The notes beneath the pieces were generated by a model that was not told the DNA's origin, did not search any database, and worked only from the letters and a program-made list of their open reading frames with translations. Below are positions 16,287 through 24,322 of a stretch of DNA of 64,000 nucleotides, in pieces (the first letter of the stretch is position 1; every line of letters begins with the position of its first letter). Both the position numbers and the translations under genes were made by a program. The stretch comes from Microbacterium sp. RURRCA19A (GTDB taxonomy: Bacteria > Actinomycetota > Actinomycetes > Actinomycetales > Microbacteriaceae), in NCBI RefSeq assembly GCF_900156455.1, contig NZ_FTNQ01000001.1, forward strand, positions 1,054,001 through 1,118,000, written 5' to 3'.

Positions 16287-17786
16287 ATGTCGCGCGTCTC
16301 CGGCGCGGTCGGCCGGGTGCGCGGGTCCGCACTCGGGGTGACCGCGGGACTCATCGGGTGGTTCGTGCTGGTCGAGCTCGCCAGCGGCATCCTGCAGGGG
16401 TACTACGTGCCGCTGCTGCCCGACATCGTCGTGCACCTCGGCATTCGGGATGCCGACGTCAACTGGTTCGAGGCGGCGCAGCTGCTGCTCTCCGCGCTGG
16501 TCCTGCCGATCCTCGCCAAGCTCGGCGACGTGTTCGGGCACAAGCGCATCCTGCTCGCCTCGGCGATCGCCACGGCGGCCGCGAGCTGGTGGCTGGTGTT
16601 CGCCGACTCCTTCCCGACGTTCCTCCTGGCCTGGGCGCTCCAGGGCTTCTACGTCGTGTGGCTCCCGCTGGAGATCGCCCTCATCTTCGACCGCGGTCGG
16701 CGGCAGAGCCGCGGCGTCTCGCAGACGCGCCGGGCGGCGGGTCTTCTCGTCGTGGGGCTGCAGGCCGGCGCGATCCTCGGCGCCCTCGCCGCGGGGCGCT
16801 TCTTCGCCGCGACCGGGGGTGATCTGCGGCTGTCGCTCACGATCCCGGCGATCGCGGTGACGCTGGTGTGCCTGGTGATCTGGTTCGGGGTGCCGGAGTC
16901 GGAGCGGATGCCGGGGGCCCGACGCCTCGACATCGGTGGTTTCGTGCTCCTCGCCGCCGCCCTGCTGTGCCTCACCGGCGCACTGTCGTTCGTGCGACTT
17001 CCCGCGGGCCCGGGGCCCGCCGTCATCGTCCCGCTGCTCGTGGTCGGCGCGGCCCTGCTCGTCGTGTTCGCCCGCTACGAACTGCGACGCCCCGACCCCG
17101 CGGTCGACATCCGCGTGCTGCGCCGACCGGAGATGTGGCCCGTGCAGGTCACGTCGTTCCTCGTCGGCATCAGCCTGCTCGGCGCGCAGGGCCCCCTCGC
17201 GACCTACGCCGGCACGGATCGCTCGCTCGGCTACGGCCTGGGCCTGGACGCCACCGACCGCTCCAACGTGATCGGCGTGTACCTCGTCTCGCTGATCGTG
17301 GGTGCGGTGCTGTTCGCGGTGACGTCCCGGCGCGCGAGCCCCCGCGCGGTGCTCATCGGCGCCGCAGCCCTCGTCGGCGTCGGCTACCTGCTGCTCGTCC
17401 CCCTCCACACCGAACTGTGGGAGGTGCTGCTGTGCCTCGCCATCGCCGGTCTCGGCTCGGGCGCGCTCGTCGCCGCGATGCCGGCGGCGGCCGCGGCGGC
17501 GGCTCCGCGCGGACAGACGGGCGTGGCATCCGCGCTGACGAACACGACCAAGACGGTCGGCGGCACGATGTCGTCCGCGGTGTTCGGGGTCGTCCTCGCC
17601 GGTGGCGCGGGTGCGGCGGTCGCCGCGACCGCGGCACCGCTCGCGGGGTACATCACGGTGTGGTCGATCTGCGCCGCGGGCGGGTTCGTCGCGGCGGTGC
17701 TGCTGCTGTTCGTTCCGAAGGTCGCCTTCGCCGACACCGCCGAAGCCGAGGCCGCGGCCGGAGCGGGTCGCGGCGACGTCGCCTGA
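16287..17786 (+). CDS. MFS transporter, DHA2-like (about 14 membrane segments)
   Basis: The 499-residue protein has around fourteen hydrophobic segments. An MFS motif A region (LAKLGDVFGHKRILLAS) follows the second segment, and FDRGRRQSRGVSQTRRAAG lies in a cytoplasmic loop. This layout fits drug:proton antiporters of the DHA2 type. Substrate is unknown. The start is an ATG six bases after TAGCCT (16275-16280), implying a leaderless mRNA. It is convergent with the next gene, 9 bp apart, with no visible terminator. Confidence 0.88.
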   Translation: MSRVSGAVGRVRGSALGVTAGLIGWFVLVELASGILQGYYVPLLPDIVVHLGIRDADVNWFEAAQLLLSALVLPILAKLGDVFGHKRILLASAIATAAASWWLVFADSFPTFLLAWALQGFYVVWLPLEIALIFDRGRRQSRGVSQTRRAAGLLVVGLQAGAILGALAAGRFFAATGGDLRLSLTIPAIAVTLVCLVIWFGVPESERMPGARRLDIGGFVLLAAALLCLTGALSFVRLPAGPGPAVIVPLLVVGAALLVVFARYELRRPDPAVDIRVLRRPEMWPVQVTSFLVGISLLGAQGPLATYAGTDRSLGYGLGLDATDRSNVIGVYLVSLIVGAVLFAVTSRRASPRAVLIGAAALVGVGYLLLVPLHTELWEVLLCLAIAGLGSGALVAAMPAAAAAAAPRGQTGVASALTNTTKTVGGTMSSAVFGVVLAGGAGAAVAATAAPLAGYITVWSICAAGGFVAAVLLLFVPKVAFADTAEAEAAAGAGRGDVA

Positions 17787-17795
17787 CGCGCCCGG

Positions 17796-18578
17796 TCAGT
17801 CCCGCGCGTCCCGGACGCGGAGCGGGCCGCGCGCCAACAGATGCTGAGCGGACTGGGCCACCGGACGCAACGTCACCAGGTCGAGGTTGACGTGGCCGGG
17901 CGCGTCCACCGCGTAGGCGATGACATCCGCGACGTCCTCCGCCAGCAGCGGCGCCTCGACGCCCTCGTACAGCTTGTCGGCGCCGGAGCGGTCCCCGCCC
18001 AGACGGTTGAGGGTGAACTCCTCGGTGCGGACCATCCCCGGCGCGATCTCGATGACGCGCAGCGGCTCGCCGTTCAGTTCCTGCCGGAGCGCCGCCACGA
18101 GCATCGACTCCCCCGCCTTGGCCGCGTTGTACCCCGCCCCGCCCGGATAGGCCGTCTGCGCCGCCGTCGATGTGACGAACAGGAGGTCGGCGTGTCCGGC
18201 GCGCGCGGCCGCCCGCCGCAGGAGCGGAAGGAGGGATGCCACGAGCCGCTGCGACGACAGGACGTTGGCCTCGAACATCCAACGCCAGTCGTCGGGGTCG
18301 CCGTCCTCGACGCGGTCGGTGCCGCGCGCACCGCCGGCGACGTGGACGAGCGCGTCGACACCGCCGGTCTCCTCCAGCCAGGAGGCGAGAGTCGTGACAG
18401 CGGCGCCGTCGGTGAGGTCGGCGACGTGCGCGACGATCCCGGTCTCGGCCTCGAGCGCGGTCAGACGCTCCGCTCGCCGGGCCACGCCCACCACGTCCCA
18501 CCCGCGCGCATGGAGTTCCCGCGCCGTCGCCTCACCGATACCCGAACTCGCCCCGGTCACCACCGCACGTCTGGTCAT
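17796..18578 (-). CDS. Short-chain dehydrogenase/reductase
   Basis: The 260-residue classical SDR has TGASSGIG (8-15) for NAD(P) binding, NVLSS in the middle, and the active-site Tyr150-Lys154 pair in GYNAAKAG. ARRAERL after the second strand suggests NADP preference. It resembles YdfG-type serine or 3-hydroxy acid dehydrogenases, but the substrate is not certain. The ATG at 18578 is preferred; a GTG nine bases upstream is possible. Confidence 0.88.
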   Translation of the reverse strand: MTRRAVVTGASSGIGEATARELHARGWDVVGVARRAERLTALEAETGIVAHVADLTDGAAVTTLASWLEETGGVDALVHVAGGARGTDRVEDGDPDDWRWMFEANVLSSQRLVASLLPLLRRAAARAGHADLLFVTSTAAQTAYPGGAGYNAAKAGESMLVAALRQELNGEPLRVIEIAPGMVRTEEFTLNRLGGDRSGADKLYEGVEAPLLAEDVADVIAYAVDAPGHVNLDLVTLRPVAQSAQHLLARGPLRVRDARD

Positions 18579-18695
18579 GGCATCCACGCTACCGGCGGGC
18601 GGGGACACCGGCCGCGGCACGGTCGGGAGTGTGACGACCCGCGAGACCCCGGGCACCCCGCCCCGGCCCGGGATCGCGCGGCGGCCCCGCCGAAT

Positions 18696-18762
18696 GTTAC
18701 GGCGGGCCCACGTTACGGCGCGTGTCCGTCCTGTTGTCGGCCCGACCGGGCATCCGTACGCT
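18696..18762 (+). promoter_or_regulatory. metY promoter with upstream direct repeat
   Basis: A -35 box TTGTCG (18734-18739) and -10 box TACGCT (18757-18762) are separated by 17 bases, about 50 bases before the metY start. Upstream, GTTACGGCG occurs twice (18696-18704 and 18712-18720), 16 bases apart, close to one and a half helical turns. This could be an activator or repressor site for sulfur control. I do not recognise the factor. Confidence 0.45.
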
Positions 18763-18813
18763 CGCTGCAGGCCACGGCATCCGTCGCGGTCCCCGAGAAC
18801 TTGAGGAGCAGCC

Positions 18814-20136
18814 GTGTCCGCACCCGAGAACTGGCGTTTCGAAACCAAGCAGATCCACACCGGGGCGCAGCCCGACCCGGTGACCAAGGCTCGTGCGACG
18901 CCGATCTACCAGACCACGTCGTACGTGTTCGACAACGCCGACCACGCCGCGAACCTGTTCGCGTTGGCCGAGTTCGGCAACATCTACACCCGCATCCAGA
19001 ACCCCACCCAGGACGTCGTCGAGCAGCGCATCGCCGCGCTGGAGGGGGGCACCGGAGCCCTCCTGGTCGCGAGCGGTCAGGCGGCGGAGACGTTCGCGGT
19101 ACTGAACATCGCCCAGGCGGGCGACCACATCGTCTCGTCGAGCTCCATCTACGGCGGCACGTACAACCTGTTCAAGTACACCCTCGCCAAGCTCGGCATC
19201 GAGACGACCTTCGTCGAGAACCAGGACGACCCCGAGGCATGGCGCGCGGCGGTCCGCCCGAACACGAAGCTCTTCTTCGCCGAGACCATCGGCAACCCGA
19301 AGATCAACGTCCTCGACATCCGCACGGTGGCCGACGTCGCGCACGAGAGCGGCGTGCCCCTCATCGTCGACAACACGATCGCGACCCCCTACCTGATCCG
19401 CCCCTTCGAGCACGGTGCCGACATCGTCATCCACTCGGCCACCAAGTTCATCGGCGGACACGGCACGACCATCGGCGGCGTCATCGTCGACGGTGGGAAG
19501 TTCGCGTGGTCGGAGAACGTCGAGAAGTTCCCCGGCCTCACCGAGCCCGACCCGTCGTACCACGGCGCTTCGTACACGACGGCCGTCGGCGATGGGCTGG
19601 CGTACATCATCAAGGCCCGCGTGCAGCTGCTGCGCGACCTCGGTGCCGCCATCTCGCCGCAGAGCGCGTGGCTGCTCATCCAGGGCCTCGAGACCCTGTC
19701 GCTGCGCATCGAACGTCACGTGCAGAACGCGCAGGAGATCGCCGAGTGGCTCGAGTCGCACGACGACGTCGCGAGCGTCAACTACTCGGGCCTTCCCACC
19801 TCGCCCTGGTACGCCGCGGCCAACAACTACGCTCCCAAGGGCGTCGGTGCGGTGCTGTCGTTCGAGCTCAAGGGCGGAGTCGAGGCCGGGCGCGAGTTCG
19901 TGAACTCGCTCGACCTGTTCAGCCACCTGGCCAACATCGGCGACGTGCGCTCACTCGTCATCCACCCCGCCTCGACGACGCACTCGCAGCTCACGCCCGA
20001 GCAGCAGCTCACCTCCGGCGTCACGCCGGGCCTGGTGCGCCTGTCGGTGGGTCTGGAGAACATCGCCGACCTGAAGGCCGACCTCGACCAGGCCCTCGCC
20101 GCCGCGCGCCGCCTGTCCGAGGCCGCCCGCGCCTGA
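18814..20136 (+). CDS. metY: O-acetylhomoserine (O-acetylserine) sulfhydrylase
   Basis: The 440-residue PLP enzyme of the Cys/Met metabolism family starts MSAPENWRFETKQIHTGAQ, as actinobacterial MetY proteins do. The cofactor lysine is Lys211 in HSATKFIGGHGT, and LIVDNTIATPYL precedes it. It makes homocysteine from O-acetylhomoserine and sulfide. The GTG start has a GAGGAG ribosome site. metX, which makes the substrate, lies about 1 kb downstream on the same strand but is separated by a terminator and a divergent gene, so it has its own promoter. Confidence 0.95.
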   Translation: MSAPENWRFETKQIHTGAQPDPVTKARATPIYQTTSYVFDNADHAANLFALAEFGNIYTRIQNPTQDVVEQRIAALEGGTGALLVASGQAAETFAVLNIAQAGDHIVSSSSIYGGTYNLFKYTLAKLGIETTFVENQDDPEAWRAAVRPNTKLFFAETIGNPKINVLDIRTVADVAHESGVPLIVDNTIATPYLIRPFEHGADIVIHSATKFIGGHGTTIGGVIVDGGKFAWSENVEKFPGLTEPDPSYHGASYTTAVGDGLAYIIKARVQLLRDLGAAISPQSAWLLIQGLETLSLRIERHVQNAQEIAEWLESHDDVASVNYSGLPTSPWYAAANNYAPKGVGAVLSFELKGGVEAGREFVNSLDLFSHLANIGDVRSLVIHPASTTHSQLTPEQQLTSGVTPGLVRLSVGLENIADLKADLDQALAAARRLSEAARA

Positions 20137-20145
20137 GCCACCCCT

Positions 20146-20181
20146 CGACGCCCCGATCCGGTCCGCCGGGTCGGGGCGTCG
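20146..20181 (+). terminator. metY terminator
   Basis: A perfect 11-bp stem (CGACGCCCCGA at 20146-20156 with 20171-20181), extended by an inner TCCGG/CCGGG pairing, begins about ten bases after the metY stop. Confidence 0.7.
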
Positions 20182-20225
20182 TCGCGTTCGCTCGCGGGGT
20201 ACGCACGGGAGGAGATTCGGCGACC

Positions 20226-20255
20226 GGAGGATGCCACACCGCCCCTGCATCCTCC
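20226..20255 (-). terminator. Hairpin after the downstream SDR gene
   Basis: A perfect 9-bp inverted repeat (GGAGGATGC at 20226-20234 with 20247-20255) has a 12-base loop and lies about 40 bases beyond the stop of the minus-strand SDR. It could end that transcript. Confidence 0.5.
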
Positions 20256-20295
20256 CCTCCGCGTTTCTCCTCCGCTCGCCGCCGGTCTCGCGCGG

Positions 20296-20991
20296 TCAGG
20301 CCTTCTGCCGGGGGCGAAGGCTGCCGAGGCCGCCGTCGACGCCGAGCACCTGGCCGGTGATCCAGGCGTTGGCCGGGTCGAGGAGGAACTCCACCGCGCG
20401 TGCGACGTCGTCGGGCTCGCCGAGCCGGCCGAGAGGATGCATCGCCTCGGACACCTTGCGCGACGTTTCACTCGCCGTGAGGCCCTCGGTCAGCCGCGTC
20501 TGCACCAGCCCCGGCGCGACGGCGTTGACACGCAGGTCGCGGGCGGCGTAGCTCGCCGCCGCCGAGAGGGTCAGGCCGATGACCCCGGCCTTCGCCGCCG
20601 CGATGGCGTCGTGGTTCGACAGCCCCGCCAGCGCCGCGGCCGACGACGTGAGGACGACGGACCCTCCGCGCAGGTGCTTCCCCGCCGCCCGCACCGCCGC
20701 GAAGGACGTCGTGAGCGAGGCGGCGACGATGTCGTCGTACTGCTCGCGCGAGGTCAGGTGCGCGGGCTTGAGCAGCATCGACCCTGCGAACACCGCGATG
20801 CCGTCCAGGTCGCCCGCCTCCGCCACGACCCGGTCGACGGCGTCGAAGTCGGTGGCATCCAGGATCATGTCGGGCTCGATCACCGACGTGTCGCGGGCGG
20901 TGGTGATCACGCGGTGGCCGGCGTCGCGCAGACGCCGGTCGGTGGCGGCGCCGATGTCGCTCGAGGCCGCGATGAGGAGGAAGTTCGCCAT
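20296..20991 (-). CDS. SDR-fold protein lacking the catalytic tyrosine
   Basis: The 231-residue protein has the SDR fold: SSDIGAATDRRL at the nucleotide-binding loop, VVLTSSAAAL for the catalytic Ser, and the C-terminal PLGRLGEPDDVARAVEFLLDPANAWITGQVLGVDGG. The glycine motif is unusual (IAASSDIG in place of TGxxxGIG). The YxxxK active site reads IAAAK, with Ile130 where Tyr is needed and Lys134 kept. Redox activity by the classical mechanism is therefore doubtful. It lies between metY and metX, divergent from metX. No family name is secure beyond SDR. Confidence 0.8.
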   Translation of the reverse strand: MANFLLIAASSDIGAATDRRLRDAGHRVITTARDTSVIEPDMILDATDFDAVDRVVAEAGDLDGIAVFAGSMLLKPAHLTSREQYDDIVAASLTTSFAAVRAAGKHLRGGSVVLTSSAAALAGLSNHDAIAAAKAGVIGLTLSAAASYAARDLRVNAVAPGLVQTRLTEGLTASETSRKVSEAMHPLGRLGEPDDVARAVEFLLDPANAWITGQVLGVDGGLGSLRPRQKA

Positions 20992-21087
20992 GCCGGGATT
21001 GTCTCCGTCGGCTCGGAACGCACGCGGGGGCTGGACAAGCCCGTAACAGTCGGTATGCGCCGTCCCCGACCCGGGAGAATGGATGCC

Positions 21088-22293
21088 ATGGACTGGCAGA
21101 TCTCCGAAGACACGGTGCCGTCGGCGCCGATCACGGAGGCCGACGCGCGGTCCCTCCTCGGCCGGCCGCCCGCGACCGGCGCCTGGCGCGACGGCGACCC
21201 CGTGGGCGAGCGGCGCTTCGCGGCGTTCGGGGAGTTCCGCACCGAGAACGGTCAGAGCCTCCCCGGCTTCCGCCTGGCGTACGAGACGTGGGGCGCGCTC
21301 TCCCCCGCGCGCGACAATGCGGTGCTGGTCCTGCACGCGCTCACCGGCGACAGCCACGTCCGCGGCGCCGCAGGCCCCGGTCACCCCACCGCGGGATGGT
21401 GGGGCGACCTCGTCGGACCGGGGGCGGCGATCGACACCGACCGCTGGTTCGTGATCGCCCCGAACATGCTCGGTGGATGCCAGGGCTCGACGGGACCGGC
21501 GAGCATCGCCCCCGACGGCTACGAGTGGGCCGCGCGCTTCCCGTACCTGACGATCCGCGACCAGGTGGGTGCGCAGGCGCTCCTGGCCGATGCGCTGGGG
21601 ATCCACCGCTGGGCCGCGGTCGTCGGCGGCTCGATGGGCGGGATGCACGCGCTGGAATGGGCGGTCGGTCACCCCGATCGGGTCGCGCGCGCGGCGATCC
21701 TGTCGTCGCCGCCGATCACCACCGCCGACCAGATCGCGCTCAACACCGTGCAGGCCGACACGATCCGCATGGACCCGCGGTTCGCGGGCGGCGCGTTCTA
21801 CGACGCTGCGGACGGCGACGGCCCGCACCGCGGCCTCGCCCTCGCCCGCCGCATGGCGATGCTGAGCTACCGCAGCCCCACCGAGCTGAACCAGCGGTTC
21901 CAACGGTCGTGGCAGTCGGGCGTCAGCCCCCTCGGTCGCGGCGGACGCTTCGCGGTGGAGTCCTACCTCGACTTCCACGGCAACAAGTTCACGCGACGCT
22001 TCGACGCGAACAGCTACCTCACCCTCGTCGAAGCGATGAACTCCCACGACGTCGGACGCGACCGCGACGGCGTCGAGGACGCCCTGCGCCGCGTCACGGC
22101 CACGACCCTGGTGCTCGGTGTCGACACCGACCGCCTCTTCCCCGTCGACGGGCAGCACCGCATCGCCCGCGGCATCCCGAACACCCTCGACGGAGACCAG
22201 GCCGTGGTCCTCACGAGCGACTTCGGGCACGACGGCTTCCTCATCGAGACCGCCGCGGTCGACCACCACCTGCGGCGGCTGTTCGCCGCCTGA
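21088..22293 (+). CDS. metX: Homoserine O-acetyltransferase
   Basis: The 401-residue alpha/beta-hydrolase-fold enzyme has nucleophile elbow GGSMGG (180-185, Ser182), NMLGGCQGSTGP (126-137) characteristic of homoserine acyltransferases, and a C-terminal DFGHDGFL with the catalytic histidine. It acetylates homoserine for MetY. The ATG at 21088 has GGGAG ten bases upstream; an in-frame ATG at 21079 is possible. Acetyl rather than succinyl specificity is inferred from the actinobacterial context and the MetY partner. Confidence 0.95.
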   Translation: MDWQISEDTVPSAPITEADARSLLGRPPATGAWRDGDPVGERRFAAFGEFRTENGQSLPGFRLAYETWGALSPARDNAVLVLHALTGDSHVRGAAGPGHPTAGWWGDLVGPGAAIDTDRWFVIAPNMLGGCQGSTGPASIAPDGYEWAARFPYLTIRDQVGAQALLADALGIHRWAAVVGGSMGGMHALEWAVGHPDRVARAAILSSPPITTADQIALNTVQADTIRMDPRFAGGAFYDAADGDGPHRGLALARRMAMLSYRSPTELNQRFQRSWQSGVSPLGRGGRFAVESYLDFHGNKFTRRFDANSYLTLVEAMNSHDVGRDRDGVEDALRRVTATTLVLGVDTDRLFPVDGQHRIARGIPNTLDGDQAVVLTSDFGHDGFLIETAAVDHHLRRLFAA

Positions 22294-22347
22294 CCGGGGA
22301 TGCCGCGGGCCTGGCGCTCCCCGGCACGCGCCGGCCCCACCCGCTGA

Positions 22348-22398
22348 GTGTCCACAACACGCGGACGCGAGCCCGTGGCATCCGCGTGTCCTGGACAC
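22348..22398. terminator. Large imperfect hairpin between convergent metX and MFS genes
   Basis: The 18-base arm GTGTCCACAACACGCGGA (22348-22365) pairs with 22381-22398 at 16 of 18 positions; only a CA/GG pair is mismatched, and the loop is 15 bases. It sits between two convergent genes and can terminate both. Its size and its mirror-image halves also resemble a REP-type palindrome. Confidence 0.55.
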
Positions 22399-22445
22399 CG
22401 AAGACGGCGCCGCGCGCCGGACACCGCGCGAGACGGCGTGCCGAT

Positions 22446-23726
22446 TCAGCCCTGCGTCGGGATCGATCCCGTGATGGCGGTGGTCGCGGCCTCGGCCGCC
22501 GGCATCCGGTGCGCGGCGTGACGACCGCTGCGGTCCTCGACGCGATAGGAGATCAGGGCGACGATCAGACCGGCGAAGGCGAGCAGAGCACCCACCCACG
22601 CGGGCGCGACGAACCCGAACCCCGCGGCGATGACGAGACCGCCGAGGAAGGCGCCGAGACTGTTGCCGATGTTCAGCGAGGAGTGGTTGAGCGCGGCCGC
22701 GATCGACTGGTTGTCCTCCGCGACGTCCATGAGTCTCGTCTGGATCGCGGGGCTCAGCGCCGAGCCGCAGAACGCGACGAGGAACGCGAAGGCCACGAGG
22801 CTCACCACCCACCCGGCCGTCAGGGCGAGGCCCACGGACGCCACGCCGAGCGAGATCAGGCCGACGCGCAGCCAGAAGCGCAGGTCTCTGTCGGCCAGGC
22901 TCCCGCCGATCACGTTGCCGAAAGTCATCCCCAGACCGACGATGACGAGGACGAGCGAGACGACCCACTCCGGCTGACCGGCGACCTCGGTGACCATGGG
23001 CGCGATGTAGCTGTACATCGCGAAGAAGCCGCCGAACCCGATCGCACCGATGCCGAGCGCGAACCAGACCTGGCCCAGGCGGAAGACCCGGAGCTCGTCG
23101 CGAAGCCGGCGTCCTGGCATCCCGGGATGGGCGGGGACGAACAACGCGATGCAGAGCGTCGCGAGCAGGAAGATGCCGGCGACCACCGCGAACGCGGCGC
23201 GCCACCCGACCTGCTGGCCGAGGAGCGTGCCCAGCGGGACGCCGACGACGTTGGCGATCGTGAGACCGGTGAGGACGAACGCCACGCCCTTGGCGCGGTT
23301 GCCGGGGCCCAGCGCGTCGGCGGCGACGAGTGCGCCGATGCCGAAGTACGCGCCGTGCGGGAGCCCCGCGAGGAAGCGGGATGCCGCGACCAACTCGAAC
23401 GTCGGGGCGATCACCGTGAGCAGGGTGAAGAACGCGAGGGCGGCGGCGAGCACGATCATCACGCGGTGCCGCGGGAACCGGGCCACCGATCCGGCGATCG
23501 TCGGCGCGCCGACGACCACGCCGAGGGCGTAGAGCGACACGAGCCACCCCGCCTGCGCGATGGCATCGTCGGGGGACGCCGCCCAGGCGGAGGGAAGGAG
23601 GTCGCGCGCGATGTTGGGCAGGAGGCCCATCACGACGAACTCCGTCATGCCGATACCGAAGCTGCCGATGGCGAGAGAAAGGAGCGCCCGCTTCGCCGCG
23701 CCCTTCGAGGTCGTCGAAGAGGTCAC
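22446..23726 (-). CDS. MFS transporter, AraJ/CmlR-like (12 membrane segments)
   Basis: The 426-residue protein has twelve hydrophobic segments and starts with the DHA1-type pattern SLAIGSFGIGMTEFVVMGLLPNIA. VSLYALGVVVGAPTIAG and FLAGLPHGAYFGIGALVAADA are typical of sugar-efflux and chloramphenicol-type exporters. The substrate is unknown. The GTG at 23726 is six bases from a -10-like TACCAT (23738-23733), with no usable ribosome site, implying a leaderless mRNA. The gene converges with metX. Confidence 0.9.
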   Translation of the reverse strand: MTSSTTSKGAAKRALLSLAIGSFGIGMTEFVVMGLLPNIARDLLPSAWAASPDDAIAQAGWLVSLYALGVVVGAPTIAGSVARFPRHRVMIVLAAALAFFTLLTVIAPTFELVAASRFLAGLPHGAYFGIGALVAADALGPGNRAKGVAFVLTGLTIANVVGVPLGTLLGQQVGWRAAFAVVAGIFLLATLCIALFVPAHPGMPGRRLRDELRVFRLGQVWFALGIGAIGFGGFFAMYSYIAPMVTEVAGQPEWVVSLVLVIVGLGMTFGNVIGGSLADRDLRFWLRVGLISLGVASVGLALTAGWVVSLVAFAFLVAFCGSALSPAIQTRLMDVAEDNQSIAAALNHSSLNIGNSLGAFLGGLVIAAGFGFVAPAWVGALLAFAGLIVALISYRVEDRSGRHAAHRMPAAEAATTAITGSIPTQG

Positions 23727-23801
23727 TCCGTGATGGTAGTCGCCCGCGCCCGGCCGTGTCGAATCGATTCGGCGCACCGCGTGTCGGGCTCCCGAGTGCG
23801 T

Positions 23802-23868
23802 CGATAAACGCCATCCACGACCAGAAACGGCGGGAGAGCGCGTGTCTCGTCGTGAATCGCGTTTATCG
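23802..23868. repeat. Long inverted repeat (REP-like palindrome)
   Basis: The arm at 23802-23830 begins CGATAAACGC, and its mirror at 23840-23868 ends GCGTTTATCG. Each arm is about 29 bases with roughly four mismatches, around a 9-base loop. The unit lies downstream of the thiamine-binding gene and upstream of the MFS gene. It is AT-richer than its surroundings. It could be a terminator or a dispersed palindromic repeat. Confidence 0.6.
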
Positions 23869-23965
23869 GGATGCCAGGGCGCAGCGCCGGACGGACGCGA
23901 CACCGGCGCAGCCCGGCGCCCGGCCCGCGGCGGGATGCCAGGGCGCAGTGCCGGACGGACACGAC
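23868..23965. repeat. Two direct copies of a 34-bp unit, 64 bp apart
   Basis: A unit beginning GGGATGCCAGGGCGCAG and ending GGACGGACRCGAC occurs at 23868-23901 and 23932-23965 with only two differences. The first copy abuts the right arm of the inverted repeat at 23802-23868. Confidence 0.7.
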
Positions 23966-23988
23966 CCGCCGGGAGGAGCCCGGTGTCC

Positions 23989-24312
23989 TCAGGACGCGTC
24001 GTCGATCGCGCGCTCGAGGCGCTCGATCTTGCCGTCGATCTCGCCCGTGCGCCCGGGGCGGATGTCGGCCTTCAGCACGAGCGAGACGCGGGAGCCGTAG
24101 GGCATGACCGCGTCCGTCGCGCGCTTGACGACGTCGAACACCTCGTCCCACTCCCCCTCGATCTCGGTGAACATCGAGGTCGTGCGGTGGGGAAGCCCGG
24201 AGGCGCGGACGACCGCCACCGCGGCGGCGACGGCGTCGTGCACGGATCCGTCGGCGTTCTCCGCGGAAGCGGTGCCGACGCCGGAGGGGGCGACCGAGAA
24301 AGCGATGAGCAT
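23989..24312 (-). CDS. Thiamine-binding (YkoF/MTH1187-fold) protein
   Basis: This 107-residue protein (MLIAFSVAPSG..., VVRASGLPHRTTSMFTEIEGEWDEVFDVVKRATDAV, VSLVLKADIRPG) fits the MTH1187/YkoF superfamily. Members are small ferredoxin-like-fold proteins, some of which bind thiamine or its precursors. No thiamine genes are adjacent, so the ligand is uncertain. The upstream GT87 gene ends ten bases before its ATG, so the two are probably co-transcribed. Confidence 0.82.
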   Translation of the reverse strand: MLIAFSVAPSGVGTASAENADGSVHDAVAAAVAVVRASGLPHRTTSMFTEIEGEWDEVFDVVKRATDAVMPYGSRVSLVLKADIRPGRTGEIDGKIERLERAIDDAS

Positions 24313-24322
24313 GCGAGAGAGG

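Noticed and set aside
18579-18813. Possible SAM riboswitch upstream of metY.
   Set aside because: I could not find the conserved S-box helices or core motifs. Only a simple promoter and a short direct repeat are visible.
20296-23814. A minus-strand frame open for over 1100 codons running antisense through metX.
   Set aside because: metX and the flanking SDR have clear family motifs in other frames. Very high GC leaves long stop-free shadow frames, and only the last 231 codons (the SDR) are real.
23727-23988. Insertion-sequence remnant, suggested by the repeats.
   Set aside because: There is no transposase fragment, no target-site duplication and no gene disruption, so I call it only a repeat region.
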